The notes under the pieces: generated by a model | The model's database searches: none | Told to the model about the DNA's origin: nothing | Seen by the model: only the letters and a program-made list of their open reading frames with translations | Made by a program: the position numbers and the translations under genes | Source of the DNA: Pseudomonadota bacterium | Lineage (GTDB): Bacteria; Desulfobacterota; Binatia; Binatales; Binataceae | Direction: 5' to 3' | Length of the DNA: 64,000 bases | NCBI GenBank assembly: GCA_021324885.1 | Contig: JAJPIF010000024.1 | Coordinates: 62,001 to 126,000 of the forward strand | Shown here: piece by piece, positions 19,481-28,373 of the stretch | Numbering within the stretch: the first letter of the stretch is position 1 | Layout: each line of letters opens with the position of its first letter

Positions 19481-20510
19481 TTATGTGTTGCCCGGACCCG
19501 TCTGTTTGAAATGCGGCATGACCGCTTGGGCGAACAGTTCAATATTATGCACGACCTTGCTGACTGGCTGTCCCGGCGGGGCAATCGAGATGCCGAAGCT
19601 TTCCAGGGGCGCCTCGGCCACCGCCGCCCTGATGCGTTTGACGGCTTCTTCGAGTGTGACCACGGTAATGAGGTTGCGGCGCTTCAGCTCATCGACGCTG
19701 TCCAGATGCCGCCAGAATCCGGTGTCGGTGCCTTCGAACCATCTGGCATAGGCGTTGTACCAGTACATAACGCCGGGAGCCCACAGTTTGAAGTCGCGCT
19801 CGGGGTCATTGGATACCACCAGCCACGACACCCCATGCAGGCTGCCGGTTATGCGCGCCTTCGCCGGATCCTTGCCGAGCTTGCGCAACTCCTCGCGATA
19901 CATCTGCACGTTGCGCTTGTGGGCGGGTCCGATATAACCGTCGCCGTATTTGGCCGCGCGCCTGATCGCAGCCGGGCCGAAGCCGCCCACCCATAGAGGG
20001 GGGTTGGGTTGCTGTATTGGGCGCGGCGTAATTTGGGCGCCGTCGATATGGAAATGCTTGCCATGAAAGGTGACCTTCTCGCCTTGCCACAGCCGCCGGA
20101 TGATCTCCAGGGCTTCGTTGGCGCGTGAGGCGCGGGTTTTAAGATTGATTCCATAGCCGGCGAATTCCTCGGGGCGGTACCCAAGCCCGACGCCCAGATC
20201 GAGCCGGCCGTTGGAAATCACATCCAGCACGGCGCCGTCCTCGGCCAGCCGCACCGGATCGTACAGCGGCAGAATCGCGATATTGGTGAACACGCGCATT
20301 TTTTTGGTGCGCGCGGCAACCGCAGTGGCAGGAATCAGCGGCGAGGGAACATAGTCATCGTCGGCGAAGTGATGCTCGATGGAAGAAGGCATCCTCGAAA
20401 CCAAGTGATTCCGCCCATGCCATATGATCGATGATATCGGCATAAACTTCCGCCGAGGTTCGCCCCGAATCCGGAGGGTTGCGAAAATCCGTCAACAGTC
20501 CAAAGCGCAT
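19481..20510 (-). pseudogene. LLM-class (luciferase-like) flavin-dependent oxidoreductase, frameshifted
   Basis: The N-terminus (ATG 20510: MRFGLLTDFRNPPDSGRTSAEV, ending ESLGFEDAFF) and the body (from IEHHFADDDYVPSPLIPATAVAARTKK to the C-terminus) are in different frames. They join at about 20380-20386, where one extra base in the run ttcttcc breaks a typical bacterial-luciferase/F420-type sequence. Restored, the protein would be about 343 residues with the family signature IEHHF, an NGRLDLGVGLGYRPEEF loop and ALEIIRRLWQGEKV. It would act as a flavin or F420 monooxygenase of unknown substrate. A sequencing indel is possible. Confidence 0.75.
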
Positions 20511-20746
20511 TAGTCCCGTGCTCCAGCGATTTGAAATAAGACCATCCCGCTTTCCCTCGAGTACGGAGCCTCCATCTGATGCCGGCTCGAGATGAAGCAA
20601 GCAGGCCGACCATAGGCCCGGAGGCCCGGACGTTCAAGCGAAAGATTTCAGCGAAATGCCGCCGCTGGCCTGTTCGAGGCACCTCGCTCGCCAGTCACAG
20701 CATCCGAATCGTTGCCCGGCCGGGCAAGGGACACTAAAATTGCCCC

Positions 20747-21277
20747 ATGGTGCTGGGCGTTGGCATGTTCGCCGCCGGCCTGTTGAGCTGGACGCTGCTG
20801 GAGTACGCGATCCACGGCTGGATGGCGCATCTGCATGGTACGTTCGTGACGCCGATGCACGCGGGTCACCATCGCGATCCGCGCGCGGTCTTCGCCATCG
20901 GCGCATGGCCGCCTTCAACCGCGATCGCGGCGGTGCTGTTCGCGTTTTTCGGTTTGGCTCCCGGAGCGGTTTTCTATTATGGACTGTTGTGCGGCTTCAT
21001 CGCCTACGAGATCATCCATTACCGGCTTCATTTTGCCGCGGCTCTGACCCCGTACGAACGCGGCCTGCGCGATCGCCACATCGTCCATCATCTGCGGCGC
21101 CCGATGATGTGTCTGGGCGTGATTTCCGGTTTCTGGGATCGCCTTTTCGGTACGGAGCCTGCGCCTCACGAGTTGTCGGCGCTGCGCGCTTCGTTGGGCG
21201 AGATCCGGCCGCTGAGCGGGCCCACCAACTTTCACCAGATGGTGTCCTGGGTCCTTTCATCATTTAAGCGCGGCTAG
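20747..21277 (+). CDS. Membrane fatty acid hydroxylase / sterol desaturase family protein
   Basis: Small (176 residues) integral membrane di-iron enzyme family. The histidine boxes are visible: HGWMAH, MHAGHH, YEIIHYRLHF and DRHIVHHLR, among hydrophobic helices (VLGVGMFAAGLLSWTLLEYA, IAAVLFAFFGLAPGAVFYYGLLCGFIAYE). Family members hydroxylate or desaturate lipids, sterols or carotenoids. A stop codon four codons upstream in frame fixes the start at ATG 20747. It is short compared with sterol desaturases and closest in size to the carotenoid/fatty-acid hydroxylase group. The substrate is unknown. Confidence 0.82.
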   Translation: MVLGVGMFAAGLLSWTLLEYAIHGWMAHLHGTFVTPMHAGHHRDPRAVFAIGAWPPSTAIAAVLFAFFGLAPGAVFYYGLLCGFIAYEIIHYRLHFAAALTPYERGLRDRHIVHHLRRPMMCLGVISGFWDRLFGTEPAPHELSALRASLGEIRPLSGPTNFHQMVSWVLSSFKRG

Positions 21278-21386
21278 CAGACTGAGCCATAGCCATTGCG
21301 GCGTTGGAGCGTCCGCCGTTTGGCGCGGCATCGAAGACCGGATCCCGGTGTTGCGTTGAGCCAGGCGTTCCCGGCGCGGAGGGAAG

Positions 21387-22175
21387 ATGGATTACAAAAC
21401 CATTTCTTTTGAACTGCGCGAAGGCGTCGTGCACCTCACGCTGAATCGGCCCGACGCGGCCAATTCGATCAACCTGGAACTCTCGCAGGATTTATATGAC
21501 GCGCTTCTGCGCTGTGATGAGGATCCCGCGGTACGCGCCGTGTTGCTTTCGGGCTCCGGCAGGATGTTTTGTGCGGGAGGCGATCTCAAGGCCTTTTCGA
21601 CCCATCACGACGACCTCGGCGCTCATCTGAAAAGGCTGACGCATTTTATTCACGGGGCGGTTTCCCTGATGGCGCGGATGGACGCTCCGGTGGTCACGGC
21701 GGTCAACGGCACCGTCGCCGGCGGCGGACTCGGTCTGGTGTTCGGCGCCGATCTGGTGATTGCCGCCGAGTCGGCGCGATTTACGATGGCGTATACGCGG
21801 GCGGCTTTATCGCCCGATGCGTCCACCAGTTTCTTTCTGCCCAGACTCGTCGGGCTCAGGCGCGCCCTGGACCTGACGCTTACCAATCGCCCGCTTTCCG
21901 CGAGAGAGGCGCTGGACTGGGGTATCGTCAACCGCGTTGTTGCGGATAACGAACTGGCCGATGCGGCGCAAAAACTGGCTCGGGAGATTGCTGACGGGCC
22001 GACAGCGGCGCTCGGAGCGGCCAAACGCCTGCTGCGCCAAAGCTTCGACGACACACTCGAGACCCATCTGCAAAGCGAGGCGCGCACCATCGCGCAACGA
22101 TCGCGCAGCGCCGAAGCGCGCGAAGGGATCGCCGCGTTCCTGGAAAAGCGGCCGCCGCGCTATCACCAGAGCTGA
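21387..22175 (+). CDS. Enoyl-CoA hydratase/isomerase family protein
   Basis: Crotonase-fold enzyme of 262 residues. The oxyanion-hole blocks FCAGGDLKAFS and GTVAGGGLGLVFGADL are intact. At the catalytic positions the hydratase glutamates are replaced: the first site falls in MAYTRAAL and the second is Asp in LSPDASTSFFLPRLVG. This is the pattern of isomerase-type members such as PaaG rather than classical hydratases. GGAGGGAAG precedes ATG 21387. It could act on enoyl- or epoxy-acyl-CoA; the pathway is not evident from the neighbours. Confidence 0.88.
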   Translation: MDYKTISFELREGVVHLTLNRPDAANSINLELSQDLYDALLRCDEDPAVRAVLLSGSGRMFCAGGDLKAFSTHHDDLGAHLKRLTHFIHGAVSLMARMDAPVVTAVNGTVAGGGLGLVFGADLVIAAESARFTMAYTRAALSPDASTSFFLPRLVGLRRALDLTLTNRPLSAREALDWGIVNRVVADNELADAAQKLAREIADGPTAALGAAKRLLRQSFDDTLETHLQSEARTIAQRSRSAEAREGIAAFLEKRPPRYHQS

Positions 22176-22385
22176 CGCATTAATGCAGCGAGGGCGCCCT
22201 GAACCAGGGCCGATCCCGGTCATGGGAAGAATTGCGCGGCTGCGGAATTGATCCGTAATTTCCAGTCGCCCGGCAGCGTTGCTCGAGAAGTTCCCTGTTC
22301 GAAAAGCTTTTACTCCTTGGAAAAAGCAGAACGGGCGCTCAGACGCGTTTGATAATCCGATCGCGATCTGGTATCGGCCATTACG

Positions 22386-22410
22386 GCCTGCGAATTTCAG
22401 ACCCGCAGGC
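22386..22410. repeat. Hairpin in the leader of the DUF1329 gene
   Basis: gcctgcg (22386-22392) and cgcaggc (22404-22410) are exact complements around an 11-base loop, 36 bases upstream of ATG 22447. It may shape the 5' untranslated region. No T-tract follows. Confidence 0.35.
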
Positions 22411-22446
22411 GGGCAGGGCTGGTGCCGCGTTTTTAGGAGAGTCATC

Positions 22447-23802
22447 ATGAGAACGCGAGCTCTCGAAGAGAAAAAAGTCTCCGCATTCCTTCTATCCGCG
22501 TTGTTGCTTTGCGTGATCGCCTGCACCGCGAGGGCCGAGGTGAGTTATGATCCCAACGCATATGCATCACTGGCCCCGTCCGACTCGCGGGCCACGATAC
22601 CCGATGGCACCAGGATAACCACGTCGAACTGGCAGCAATATAAACAGTTCATGTCGGTAGGGATGCAGGCGCTGTTCGGCGGCGGCTACGATTGGAGAAT
22701 CGACTCGACTCCGCAATCAGCGATGGTCGTTGGGCCCACTATCCCCACGGTGCAACCAAAGCAGTTCCTTACCGATACGGAGAAGTACTCCAACCGGGTC
22801 CAGCTCATCAAGTTGCCTCACGAAAGCTACACGGTGAAGGGTTACGTGGCGGGTTTGCCATTTCCAAATCCCGCCGAACCTGATTTGGCCGCCAAAGCCT
22901 ACTTCAACGCCTATTACGAATACCGGCCTTTCGTTGCCTGGTACGACGATCCCGGCTGGCTGGTGGACAAATACCACAACACCACCAACAGCGACACCGA
23001 GGTAGCGGCCTTTCGTCTCAGCCATTTAAGCGATCCGGGCTATCCGACCAATCCGCCCTTTGGAAAGGGCTACATTTTTTCCGACCGTTATCTTCAGCTT
23101 CTTCCCGAGCAGTCGAAGTACACAACTGAAGTCGCTATGTATCGCGACGATCCCTCGCTGCCGCAGGAGCTCTATGTTTTTCTTCCTTCGCTGCGGCGCT
23201 CGCTCAGACTCTCGAGCCGCGCGCGCTGCAGCCCGATTCTGGGCAGCGACTACGCTCAGGACGACAACAACGATTTCCTGGGTGTGTTGATAACCGAGTT
23301 TTCGTTGAAACTGCTGGGCCGAAAAAAAATCCTCGCCTTGATTCACGAAGACCCCGCCAACACCGGACATCCAAGCTCGTTCGTCCAGCCCAGCGGCGGT
23401 ATGCCCGGATGGCCGACCCCGAAGCTGGGTAAATGGGAACTGCGGGATGTTTACGCCCTGGACCTTTTCCCATTGCCGGACCTGGCAAAAGGATACTGTT
23501 ACGGCCATAAAGTTGTCTATGTCGATACGCAATCGTGGGTGCCTTTATCCGCTGACATTTACGATCCATACGGAAAATTGTGGAAAGTAGGACTGGTTAA
23601 TTATCATCCCTGGAAGATACCGGGCGGCAGCGATGAAGTAATAGTTCCGCAGGTGGTGGATATCATTTTGTGGGACCTGCAAAACAGCCACACGACTCTT
23701 TCAACGGTGGGACAGGGGCTCATTAATCAGGAAGCGCCGAAAAAGTATCAGGAAGTCAGCGTGATGGCGTTCCCCGCGTCGCTGGACCAGGTGATGCAGT
23801 AA
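22447..23802 (+). CDS. DUF1329 family exported protein
   Basis: A 451-residue exported protein with signal peptide (SAFLLSALLLCVIACTARAEV) and the DUF1329 layout: a long beta-rich outer-membrane lipoprotein-like fold (MSVGMQALFGGGYDWRID, LPQELYVFLPSLRRSLRLSSRAR, DDNNDFLGVLITEFSLKLLG, KVVYVDTQSWVPLSADIYD). Family members are linked with export or trafficking of hydrophobic compounds together with RND/MMPL transporters, but none is adjacent here. ATG 22447 has AGGAG 7 bases upstream; the frame is open farther but unsupported. Confidence 0.88.
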   Translation: MRTRALEEKKVSAFLLSALLLCVIACTARAEVSYDPNAYASLAPSDSRATIPDGTRITTSNWQQYKQFMSVGMQALFGGGYDWRIDSTPQSAMVVGPTIPTVQPKQFLTDTEKYSNRVQLIKLPHESYTVKGYVAGLPFPNPAEPDLAAKAYFNAYYEYRPFVAWYDDPGWLVDKYHNTTNSDTEVAAFRLSHLSDPGYPTNPPFGKGYIFSDRYLQLLPEQSKYTTEVAMYRDDPSLPQELYVFLPSLRRSLRLSSRARCSPILGSDYAQDDNNDFLGVLITEFSLKLLGRKKILALIHEDPANTGHPSSFVQPSGGMPGWPTPKLGKWELRDVYALDLFPLPDLAKGYCYGHKVVYVDTQSWVPLSADIYDPYGKLWKVGLVNYHPWKIPGGSDEVIVPQVVDIILWDLQNSHTTLSTVGQGLINQEAPKKYQEVSVMAFPASLDQVMQ

Positions 23803-23916
23803 CTTCAGCGGCCGGAGAGCCTCAGGAGAGACAGTCTTCCAGGTTTCTCTCCCGGCCCGCGTAGCGCCCTCTGAGCCTTGGCCCATGGGCCCGCATACCA
23901 GGCTGGCCGACCTGGA

Positions 23917-24438
23917 TTACGTTCCCGCTGTGTCGGCTGGCAGAAGGTCGGAATATGATCCGGCGATCAGGTCGGATGGCGGTATTCCGAGCCGATTGAC
24001 CAATTGAGCGGCCTGCGCGCGGCATCCTTCGATATCGCGGCCGGGCAGGACTTCGACTTCGAATTCGATGAACGAGCCGAGTCCTTCGACTTCGTCGAGA
24101 TGGATGCGAATATTGTCCAGACGCCATAACTGACGCCGTTTGCGTACCCTGGTCTTGACTCCCAGTGCCTGTTCGAGAATTGAGACGATCTTCTGATTCG
24201 GCGCGATCGGTACTACTTCGTATCGACTTACTTTGGCTGAATGACTATCCGGGCGGCGATAGTAAATCAGCGCCTCGTGCTGGCTGTCCTCGCGCCGCAA
24301 TTTCAGGCGTCCCTGGTTGACGATGAAGTAGATATCGACCTGGTTTAGATTGCCTTCCCAAACCGCGCCGGCGGCCCTGACTGCCTGTTCCATCCGGCGC
24401 AAGTCCGCGCAGCGCGCCTTGATCTCGACGTTCTCCAT
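23917..24438 (-). CDS. CYTH domain protein (class IV adenylate cyclase / thiamine-triphosphatase type)
   Basis: A 173-residue CYTH (triphosphate tunnel) domain. Diagnostic features are the N-terminal ENVEIKAR (ExExK), basic strands GRLKLRRED and YYRRPDS, and the acidic C-terminal strand LDEVEGLGSFIEFEVEV. These bind triphosphate and metals. The ATG overlaps the CoA-transferase stop (TGATG), so it is translationally coupled. The fold cannot separate cyclase from phosphohydrolase activity. Confidence 0.85.
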   Translation of the reverse strand: MENVEIKARCADLRRMEQAVRAAGAVWEGNLNQVDIYFIVNQGRLKLRREDSQHEALIYYRRPDSHSAKVSRYEVVPIAPNQKIVSILEQALGVKTRVRKRRQLWRLDNIRIHLDEVEGLGSFIEFEVEVLPGRDIEGCRAQAAQLVNRLGIPPSDLIAGSYSDLLPADTAGT

Positions 24439-25679
24439 CAACGGGGCGCGCGTTTGCGCTGCTCGGCCAGTCTGGGCGCCTCCGCCAGCAGCCCGCTTTG
24501 CGTCAAAGCGGCAACTTGCTGCGCTGAGTAACCGAGGTATTTGCTCAAGACGCGCTCGTTGTCCTGGCCGAGCATGCTCAACTCCGGCGGGATTTCAGTG
24601 GGCGTCTGCGAAAAATGAAAGGGGGCCTTGGGCAGCGGGACATCGCCGAAGCCGGGCACATTGACGCGCTGGAAGGCGTTGCGCGCCTTCATCTGTGGAT
24701 GGTTGATCACGCCGGGCAAATCCAGAACCGGCACGCCGATCAGATGATTTTCCTGCAGCAGGCGCACGGGAATGTCGCGCGTGGGAAAAGTCTGCAGCCA
24801 TTCCTCGATGATGGCAACGGTCTCGTATTTGTGCTGATTGCGGGCTTCCTGCGTGGCGTAGCGCGGATCTTCAATCAGTTCCGGCTTGCCCATCAGTTTG
24901 CAGAAGCCGGGCCATTGATGCGCCAGCACCACCACGATCATGTATCCGTCACGGGCCTTGAAAATGCCGCAGGGAGTGGCTTCGTCGCGATGAGCGCCGC
25001 ACGGGCCCGGATTAACGCCGGTGAACAGGTGATTAATCAGTGGAATGTCGTGGATATGGAACAGGCATTCGAACAGCGCCAGATCTATATACTGTCCTTC
25101 TCCCGTTTTTTCCCGGTAATACAATGCCGCGAGGATTGCCGCCAAAGCATTGACACCGCCGTTGTTGTCGGCGATGTAAGCGCCGGTATAAACGGGAGAG
25201 CCGCCGGGATTGCCGGTTAGATAGGTCATCCCGCTGAGCGCCTGCGCCACCGCGTCGGTGCCCGGCAGCTTCGCCATCGGACCGGTCTGGCCGAAGGCGG
25301 AAACCGAACACATGATCAAACGCGGATTGACTTGCTTCAGATTGTCGTAATCAAAACCGTACTTGGCCAGCACCCCGGGGGTGAAGTTCTCGAGCAGCAC
25401 ATCGAAGTGGCGCACCAGGTCGCGCGCGATGGCCGCGCCTTCGGGCTTCTTGATGTCGATGCAGACGCTTTGCTTGCCCCGATTCCAATAGGTGAAGCCG
25501 GGGGTGAACCCGGCGGGACCGGTCTCGCCGCCGTAGCCGCGCGTATAATCGCCGATCGGCGGCATTTCCAGCTTGACCACTTCCGCGCCCATGTCGGCCA
25601 TCATCTTGCCGGCCACCGGACCGGCGATATATTGGCCCATTTCCAGCACCCGCACTCCGCTAAGCGCCCGCTTTTCCAT
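24438..25679 (-). CDS. CaiB/BaiF (family III) CoA-transferase
   Basis: Moves CoA between acyl groups through a glutamyl/aspartyl-CoA anhydride. At 413 residues it is full length and starts LSGVRVLEMGQYIAGPVAGKMMADMGAEVVKLE. The catalytic aspartate is visible in LPGTDAVAQALSGMTYLTG. Positioned after a VOC protein and overlapping the CYTH gene. Substrates are not predictable; the family covers carnitine, bile acid, formyl and succinyl transfers. Confidence 0.92.
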   Translation of the reverse strand: MEKRALSGVRVLEMGQYIAGPVAGKMMADMGAEVVKLEMPPIGDYTRGYGGETGPAGFTPGFTYWNRGKQSVCIDIKKPEGAAIARDLVRHFDVLLENFTPGVLAKYGFDYDNLKQVNPRLIMCSVSAFGQTGPMAKLPGTDAVAQALSGMTYLTGNPGGSPVYTGAYIADNNGGVNALAAILAALYYREKTGEGQYIDLALFECLFHIHDIPLINHLFTGVNPGPCGAHRDEATPCGIFKARDGYMIVVVLAHQWPGFCKLMGKPELIEDPRYATQEARNQHKYETVAIIEEWLQTFPTRDIPVRLLQENHLIGVPVLDLPGVINHPQMKARNAFQRVNVPGFGDVPLPKAPFHFSQTPTEIPPELSMLGQDNERVLSKYLGYSAQQVAALTQSGLLAEAPRLAEQRKRAPR

Positions 25680-25720
25680 CGTTCACCTGTTCCCTGGTTG
25701 ACAAACCCGCGCCACCCAAC

Positions 25721-26233
25721 TCAGCTCTGGCGCGACGGTCCAATCCCCGTCGGCATCGATTTGATCGCATCGGCCAGACTGGGATCGTCGGGCGCAAAGT
25801 CCAGCCGATCCATCCCCATATAATCGTTGGGGATTTTTGGACGGTCCTGCGGTGCGACATCGCAATAGACTTCGAGCTGATTGCCGTCTGGATCCAGAAA
25901 ATACACGCTCTTGGTTATGCCGTGATGAACCGTAAACGAGATCGGCACCTGACGTTCCTTCAATTCCCGATATGCCTTGATCAGTTCGGCCTCGTCAGCC
26001 AGCCTGAAGGCTACGTGCGAAAGCCCGACCTGCGAACCGGTGGGCGCTGGCGCGCCGGCGCCGACTTCCATCAGTGCCAATTCGTGATGGTCCCGGCGAT
26101 GGCTGGCTAAAAACGCCATCCCAGGCATTTCGAACATCAGTTCCAGCCCCAACACTTCGGTGTAAAATTGCTGCGATCGTTTGAGATCCCTGATCTTGAG
26201 CACGACGTGGCCGATTCGGTCCGGATTAATCAT
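25721..26233 (-). CDS. VOC (glyoxalase/extradiol dioxygenase) family protein
   Basis: A 170-residue metalloenzyme with two beta-alpha-beta units. Likely metal ligands are His9 (GHVVLKIRDL), the histidine in GLSHVAFRL and the glutamate in LDPDGNQLEVYCD, which match the dioxygenase arrangement. A C-terminal proline-rich tail follows. It is first in the VOC > CoA-transferase > CYTH unit and divergent from nadA. It may be an extradiol dioxygenase for a catechol-like substrate or another VOC activity. Confidence 0.82.
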   Translation of the reverse strand: MINPDRIGHVVLKIRDLKRSQQFYTEVLGLELMFEMPGMAFLASHRRDHHELALMEVGAGAPAPTGSQVGLSHVAFRLADEAELIKAYRELKERQVPISFTVHHGITKSVYFLDPDGNQLEVYCDVAPQDRPKIPNDYMGMDRLDFAPDDPSLADAIKSMPTGIGPSRQS

Positions 26234-26352
26234 CGATCAGTCCACCTCCTGATAAAGACAACGGCCCCAGCTCGGCGGCCACTGCAGGGTCGTCCCTCAA
26301 GCCATAGCACTTTTGCCCCCGAGACGGACAGATTCGGCATGGGTCCGGCCGC

Positions 26353-26382
26353 TTGCCCGCGGGGCTCTGGCTTTGCTAGGAT
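26353..26382 (+). promoter_or_regulatory. Candidate sigma-70 promoter of nadA
   Basis: TTGCCC (26353-26358) and TAGGAT (26377-26382) are separated by 18 bases and lie about 60 bases before the nadA start. Both boxes are imperfect. A palindrome directly follows and overlaps the last base of the -10 box, which supports a repressible promoter. Calling it a promoter is inference. Confidence 0.5.
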
Positions 26383-26398
26383 GTGTCAATTTGACGCA
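26382..26398. promoter_or_regulatory. Candidate NrtR-type operator upstream of nadA
   Basis: TGTGTCAATTTGACGCA is an imperfect palindrome: TGTGTCAA and the reverse complement TGCGTCAA differ at one position, around a central T. It lies at the presumed transcription start, 46 bases upstream of the nadA ATG, where a bound repressor would block initiation. The linked NrtR-like gene at 27649 makes it the natural candidate binder. Confidence 0.6.
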
Positions 26399-26443
26399 AA
26401 GGGTGGTTCCGGCTGATCCGGCCAACCGCAGCGGTGACTCATT

Positions 26444-27457
26444 ATGGCACCTGCAACCCATACAGCCTTAGATGGCGACCAGCTTTATCACAAACTTAGC
26501 GTTCTCGGGCAATACGATTATGACCGCGCCACCTGCGATCGGTACGCGTCGATGATCGCCGAGATCCGTCGGCTGAAGGAACAACTCCGGGCCGTGGTGC
26601 TGGCGCACAATTATCAGCGTCCGGAGATTTTCGAGGTCGCCGACTTCATTGGGGATTCCCTGGAGCTGGCGCGCAAGGCCCGTGAGGTACGCGACGCGGA
26701 AATAATCGTGTTTTGCGGCGTTCACTTCATGGCCGAGACTGCCAAGGTGTTCAACCCTGAACGCACCGTGCTGCTGCCCTACCTCAAGGCCGGATGCTCG
26801 CTGGCCGACAGCGTCACGGCCGAGGCGCTGGCGGATCGCAAGGCCGAACTGAGGCGGATTTATCCCGACCTCAAGGTGGTCTCGTACGTCAACTGCACCG
26901 CTGACGTGAAAGCCCTTTCCGACGCCTGCTGCACCTCCGCCAACGCCACCAAAATCGTTGATGCGATAGACGGGGATCATATCCTGTTCGTGCCCGATCA
27001 GAATCTGGCCAACTACGTCCAGGGACAGACCAAAAAGCAGATCATCTCGTGGGACGGCAACTGCTATGTCCATCATCAGATTACGGTGGCCGAAGTCGAG
27101 AAGGTCAAACGCGGGCTGCCGGGCGTCAAGGTGCTGGCCCATCCGGAATGCCGCGCCGACGTGCTTGAGGTCGCCGACGCGGTGCTTTCGACCAGCGCGA
27201 TGGTGCGGTACGCGGAGCAAAGCGACGCCACCGAATTCCTGATCGTAACCGAATGCGGCCTGTCCGATCGCCTGTTGCTGGAAATACCGGGCAAGCATTT
27301 CTACAAGGCGTGCAAGTTGTGCCGCTACATGAAGATGATCACGCTGGAGAGCACGCTCGATTCGCTGCGCAACCTGCGCTACCCAATCGAACTGGACGAC
27401 GACGTTCGCGAAGGCGCCCGCCAGGCGTTGGAACGGATGCTTGAGCTGAGCGCCTGA
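26444..27457 (+). CDS. nadA: Quinolinate synthase
   Basis: Makes quinolinate from iminoaspartate and dihydroxyacetone phosphate, the early step of de novo NAD synthesis, using a 4Fe-4S cluster. 337 residues. The family start LRAVVLAHNYQRPEIFEVADFIGDS is present. Cluster cysteines can be placed in YVNCTADVKALSDACCTSANA, LAHPECRADVLEVAD and ACKLCRYMKM. nadB and nadC are not in the window. Preceded by a promoter with an overlapping palindrome and followed by an NrtR-like regulator. Confidence 0.96.
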   Translation: MAPATHTALDGDQLYHKLSVLGQYDYDRATCDRYASMIAEIRRLKEQLRAVVLAHNYQRPEIFEVADFIGDSLELARKAREVRDAEIIVFCGVHFMAETAKVFNPERTVLLPYLKAGCSLADSVTAEALADRKAELRRIYPDLKVVSYVNCTADVKALSDACCTSANATKIVDAIDGDHILFVPDQNLANYVQGQTKKQIISWDGNCYVHHQITVAEVEKVKRGLPGVKVLAHPECRADVLEVADAVLSTSAMVRYAEQSDATEFLIVTECGLSDRLLLEIPGKHFYKACKLCRYMKMITLESTLDSLRNLRYPIELDDDVREGARQALERMLELSA

Positions 27458-27648
27458 ACCGGCATGGTGGGCGAAGGGTTGGCCGGCTTCAGGCTCGCAG
27501 GCCCGATCACGTGTCGCGAAGCGCGGATGAGAAGCTACCGGCGCCGGGCTTCGACAGCGCCGCCTCTTTCAGCCATCCCCGCTTCAAGCGCCGGTTTGGC
27601 GGGCTGTCTGTCGGGCAACAGTTGAGTAATGCCGTGTACGAGCGCTCG

Positions 27649-28356
27649 ATGCATAGCACGGGAGGCGCGGTGGCCTCCAGGCCGCGCGTCCTCAGCGGCC
27701 GCTACGAGCGCCCCAAGGTGGCGGTCGATACGGTGCTGTTCGCGGTTGAGCAAGGCCGTCTCAAGACTTGCCTGGTGCAGCTGAAGTCGGGGCCGTTGCG
27801 TGGACGATGGGCCTTTCCCGGCGGCCTGGTGCGAGTGGGTGAGATGCTTGACGATGCGGCGCGGCGCGAATTGCGCTCGACCACGGGCATCGAATGCGCC
27901 TGGCTGGAGCAGCTATTCACCTTTGGCGATCCTTCCCGCGACCCGCGCGCCCATGTTGTTTCGGTTGCCTACCTGGGGCTGATTGGGGATGCGGCCCGCG
28001 TGATTGCGCCGTCGGAGAAATATGCTGGCGGCGGATGGTTCGAGGTTCCCGGGCAGCTTCCGCCCCTTGCCTACGATCATTCGGTGATGGCAGATTACGC
28101 GCTGTCGCGGCTGCGGGCCAAACTCGTCTACACCAACGTCGCGGCGTTTGCCTTGCCGGAGTCATTCACTTTCAAGGAATTGGAAGCTTTGTACACCGCG
28201 ATTTTAGGGCGCGGCCTGGACCGCAGAAACTTCCGCCGCCGCATCCTGGCGATGGGTTTGCTGAAGAAGATGCCGGAAAAACGCCGCGGCCCCCATCGTC
28301 CTGCCGCCCTTTACAGTTTTCAAAACAAGAGCCTGCAGGTCGTGCAAACGCTATAA
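27649..28356 (+). CDS. nrtR: NrtR-like transcriptional regulator (degenerate Nudix domain plus winged helix)
   Basis: Nudix domain (about 20-150 from ATG 27649) followed by the NrtR-type winged helix FTFKELEALYTAILGRGLDRRNFRRRILAMGLLKK, ending GPHRPAALYSF. The Nudix box GGLVRVGEMLDDAARRELRSTTGI has lost the catalytic glutamate pair (REUxEE reads RELRST), as expected for regulators that sense ADP-ribose rather than cleave it. An upstream GTG at 27511 would add 46 residues without homology. NrtR proteins repress NAD-biosynthesis and salvage genes, which fits nadA immediately upstream with a palindrome at its promoter. Confidence 0.82.
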   Translation: MHSTGGAVASRPRVLSGRYERPKVAVDTVLFAVEQGRLKTCLVQLKSGPLRGRWAFPGGLVRVGEMLDDAARRELRSTTGIECAWLEQLFTFGDPSRDPRAHVVSVAYLGLIGDAARVIAPSEKYAGGGWFEVPGQLPPLAYDHSVMADYALSRLRAKLVYTNVAAFALPESFTFKELEALYTAILGRGLDRRNFRRRILAMGLLKKMPEKRRGPHRPAALYSFQNKSLQVVQTL

Positions 28357-28373
28357 ACTGATATACTGCGGTT

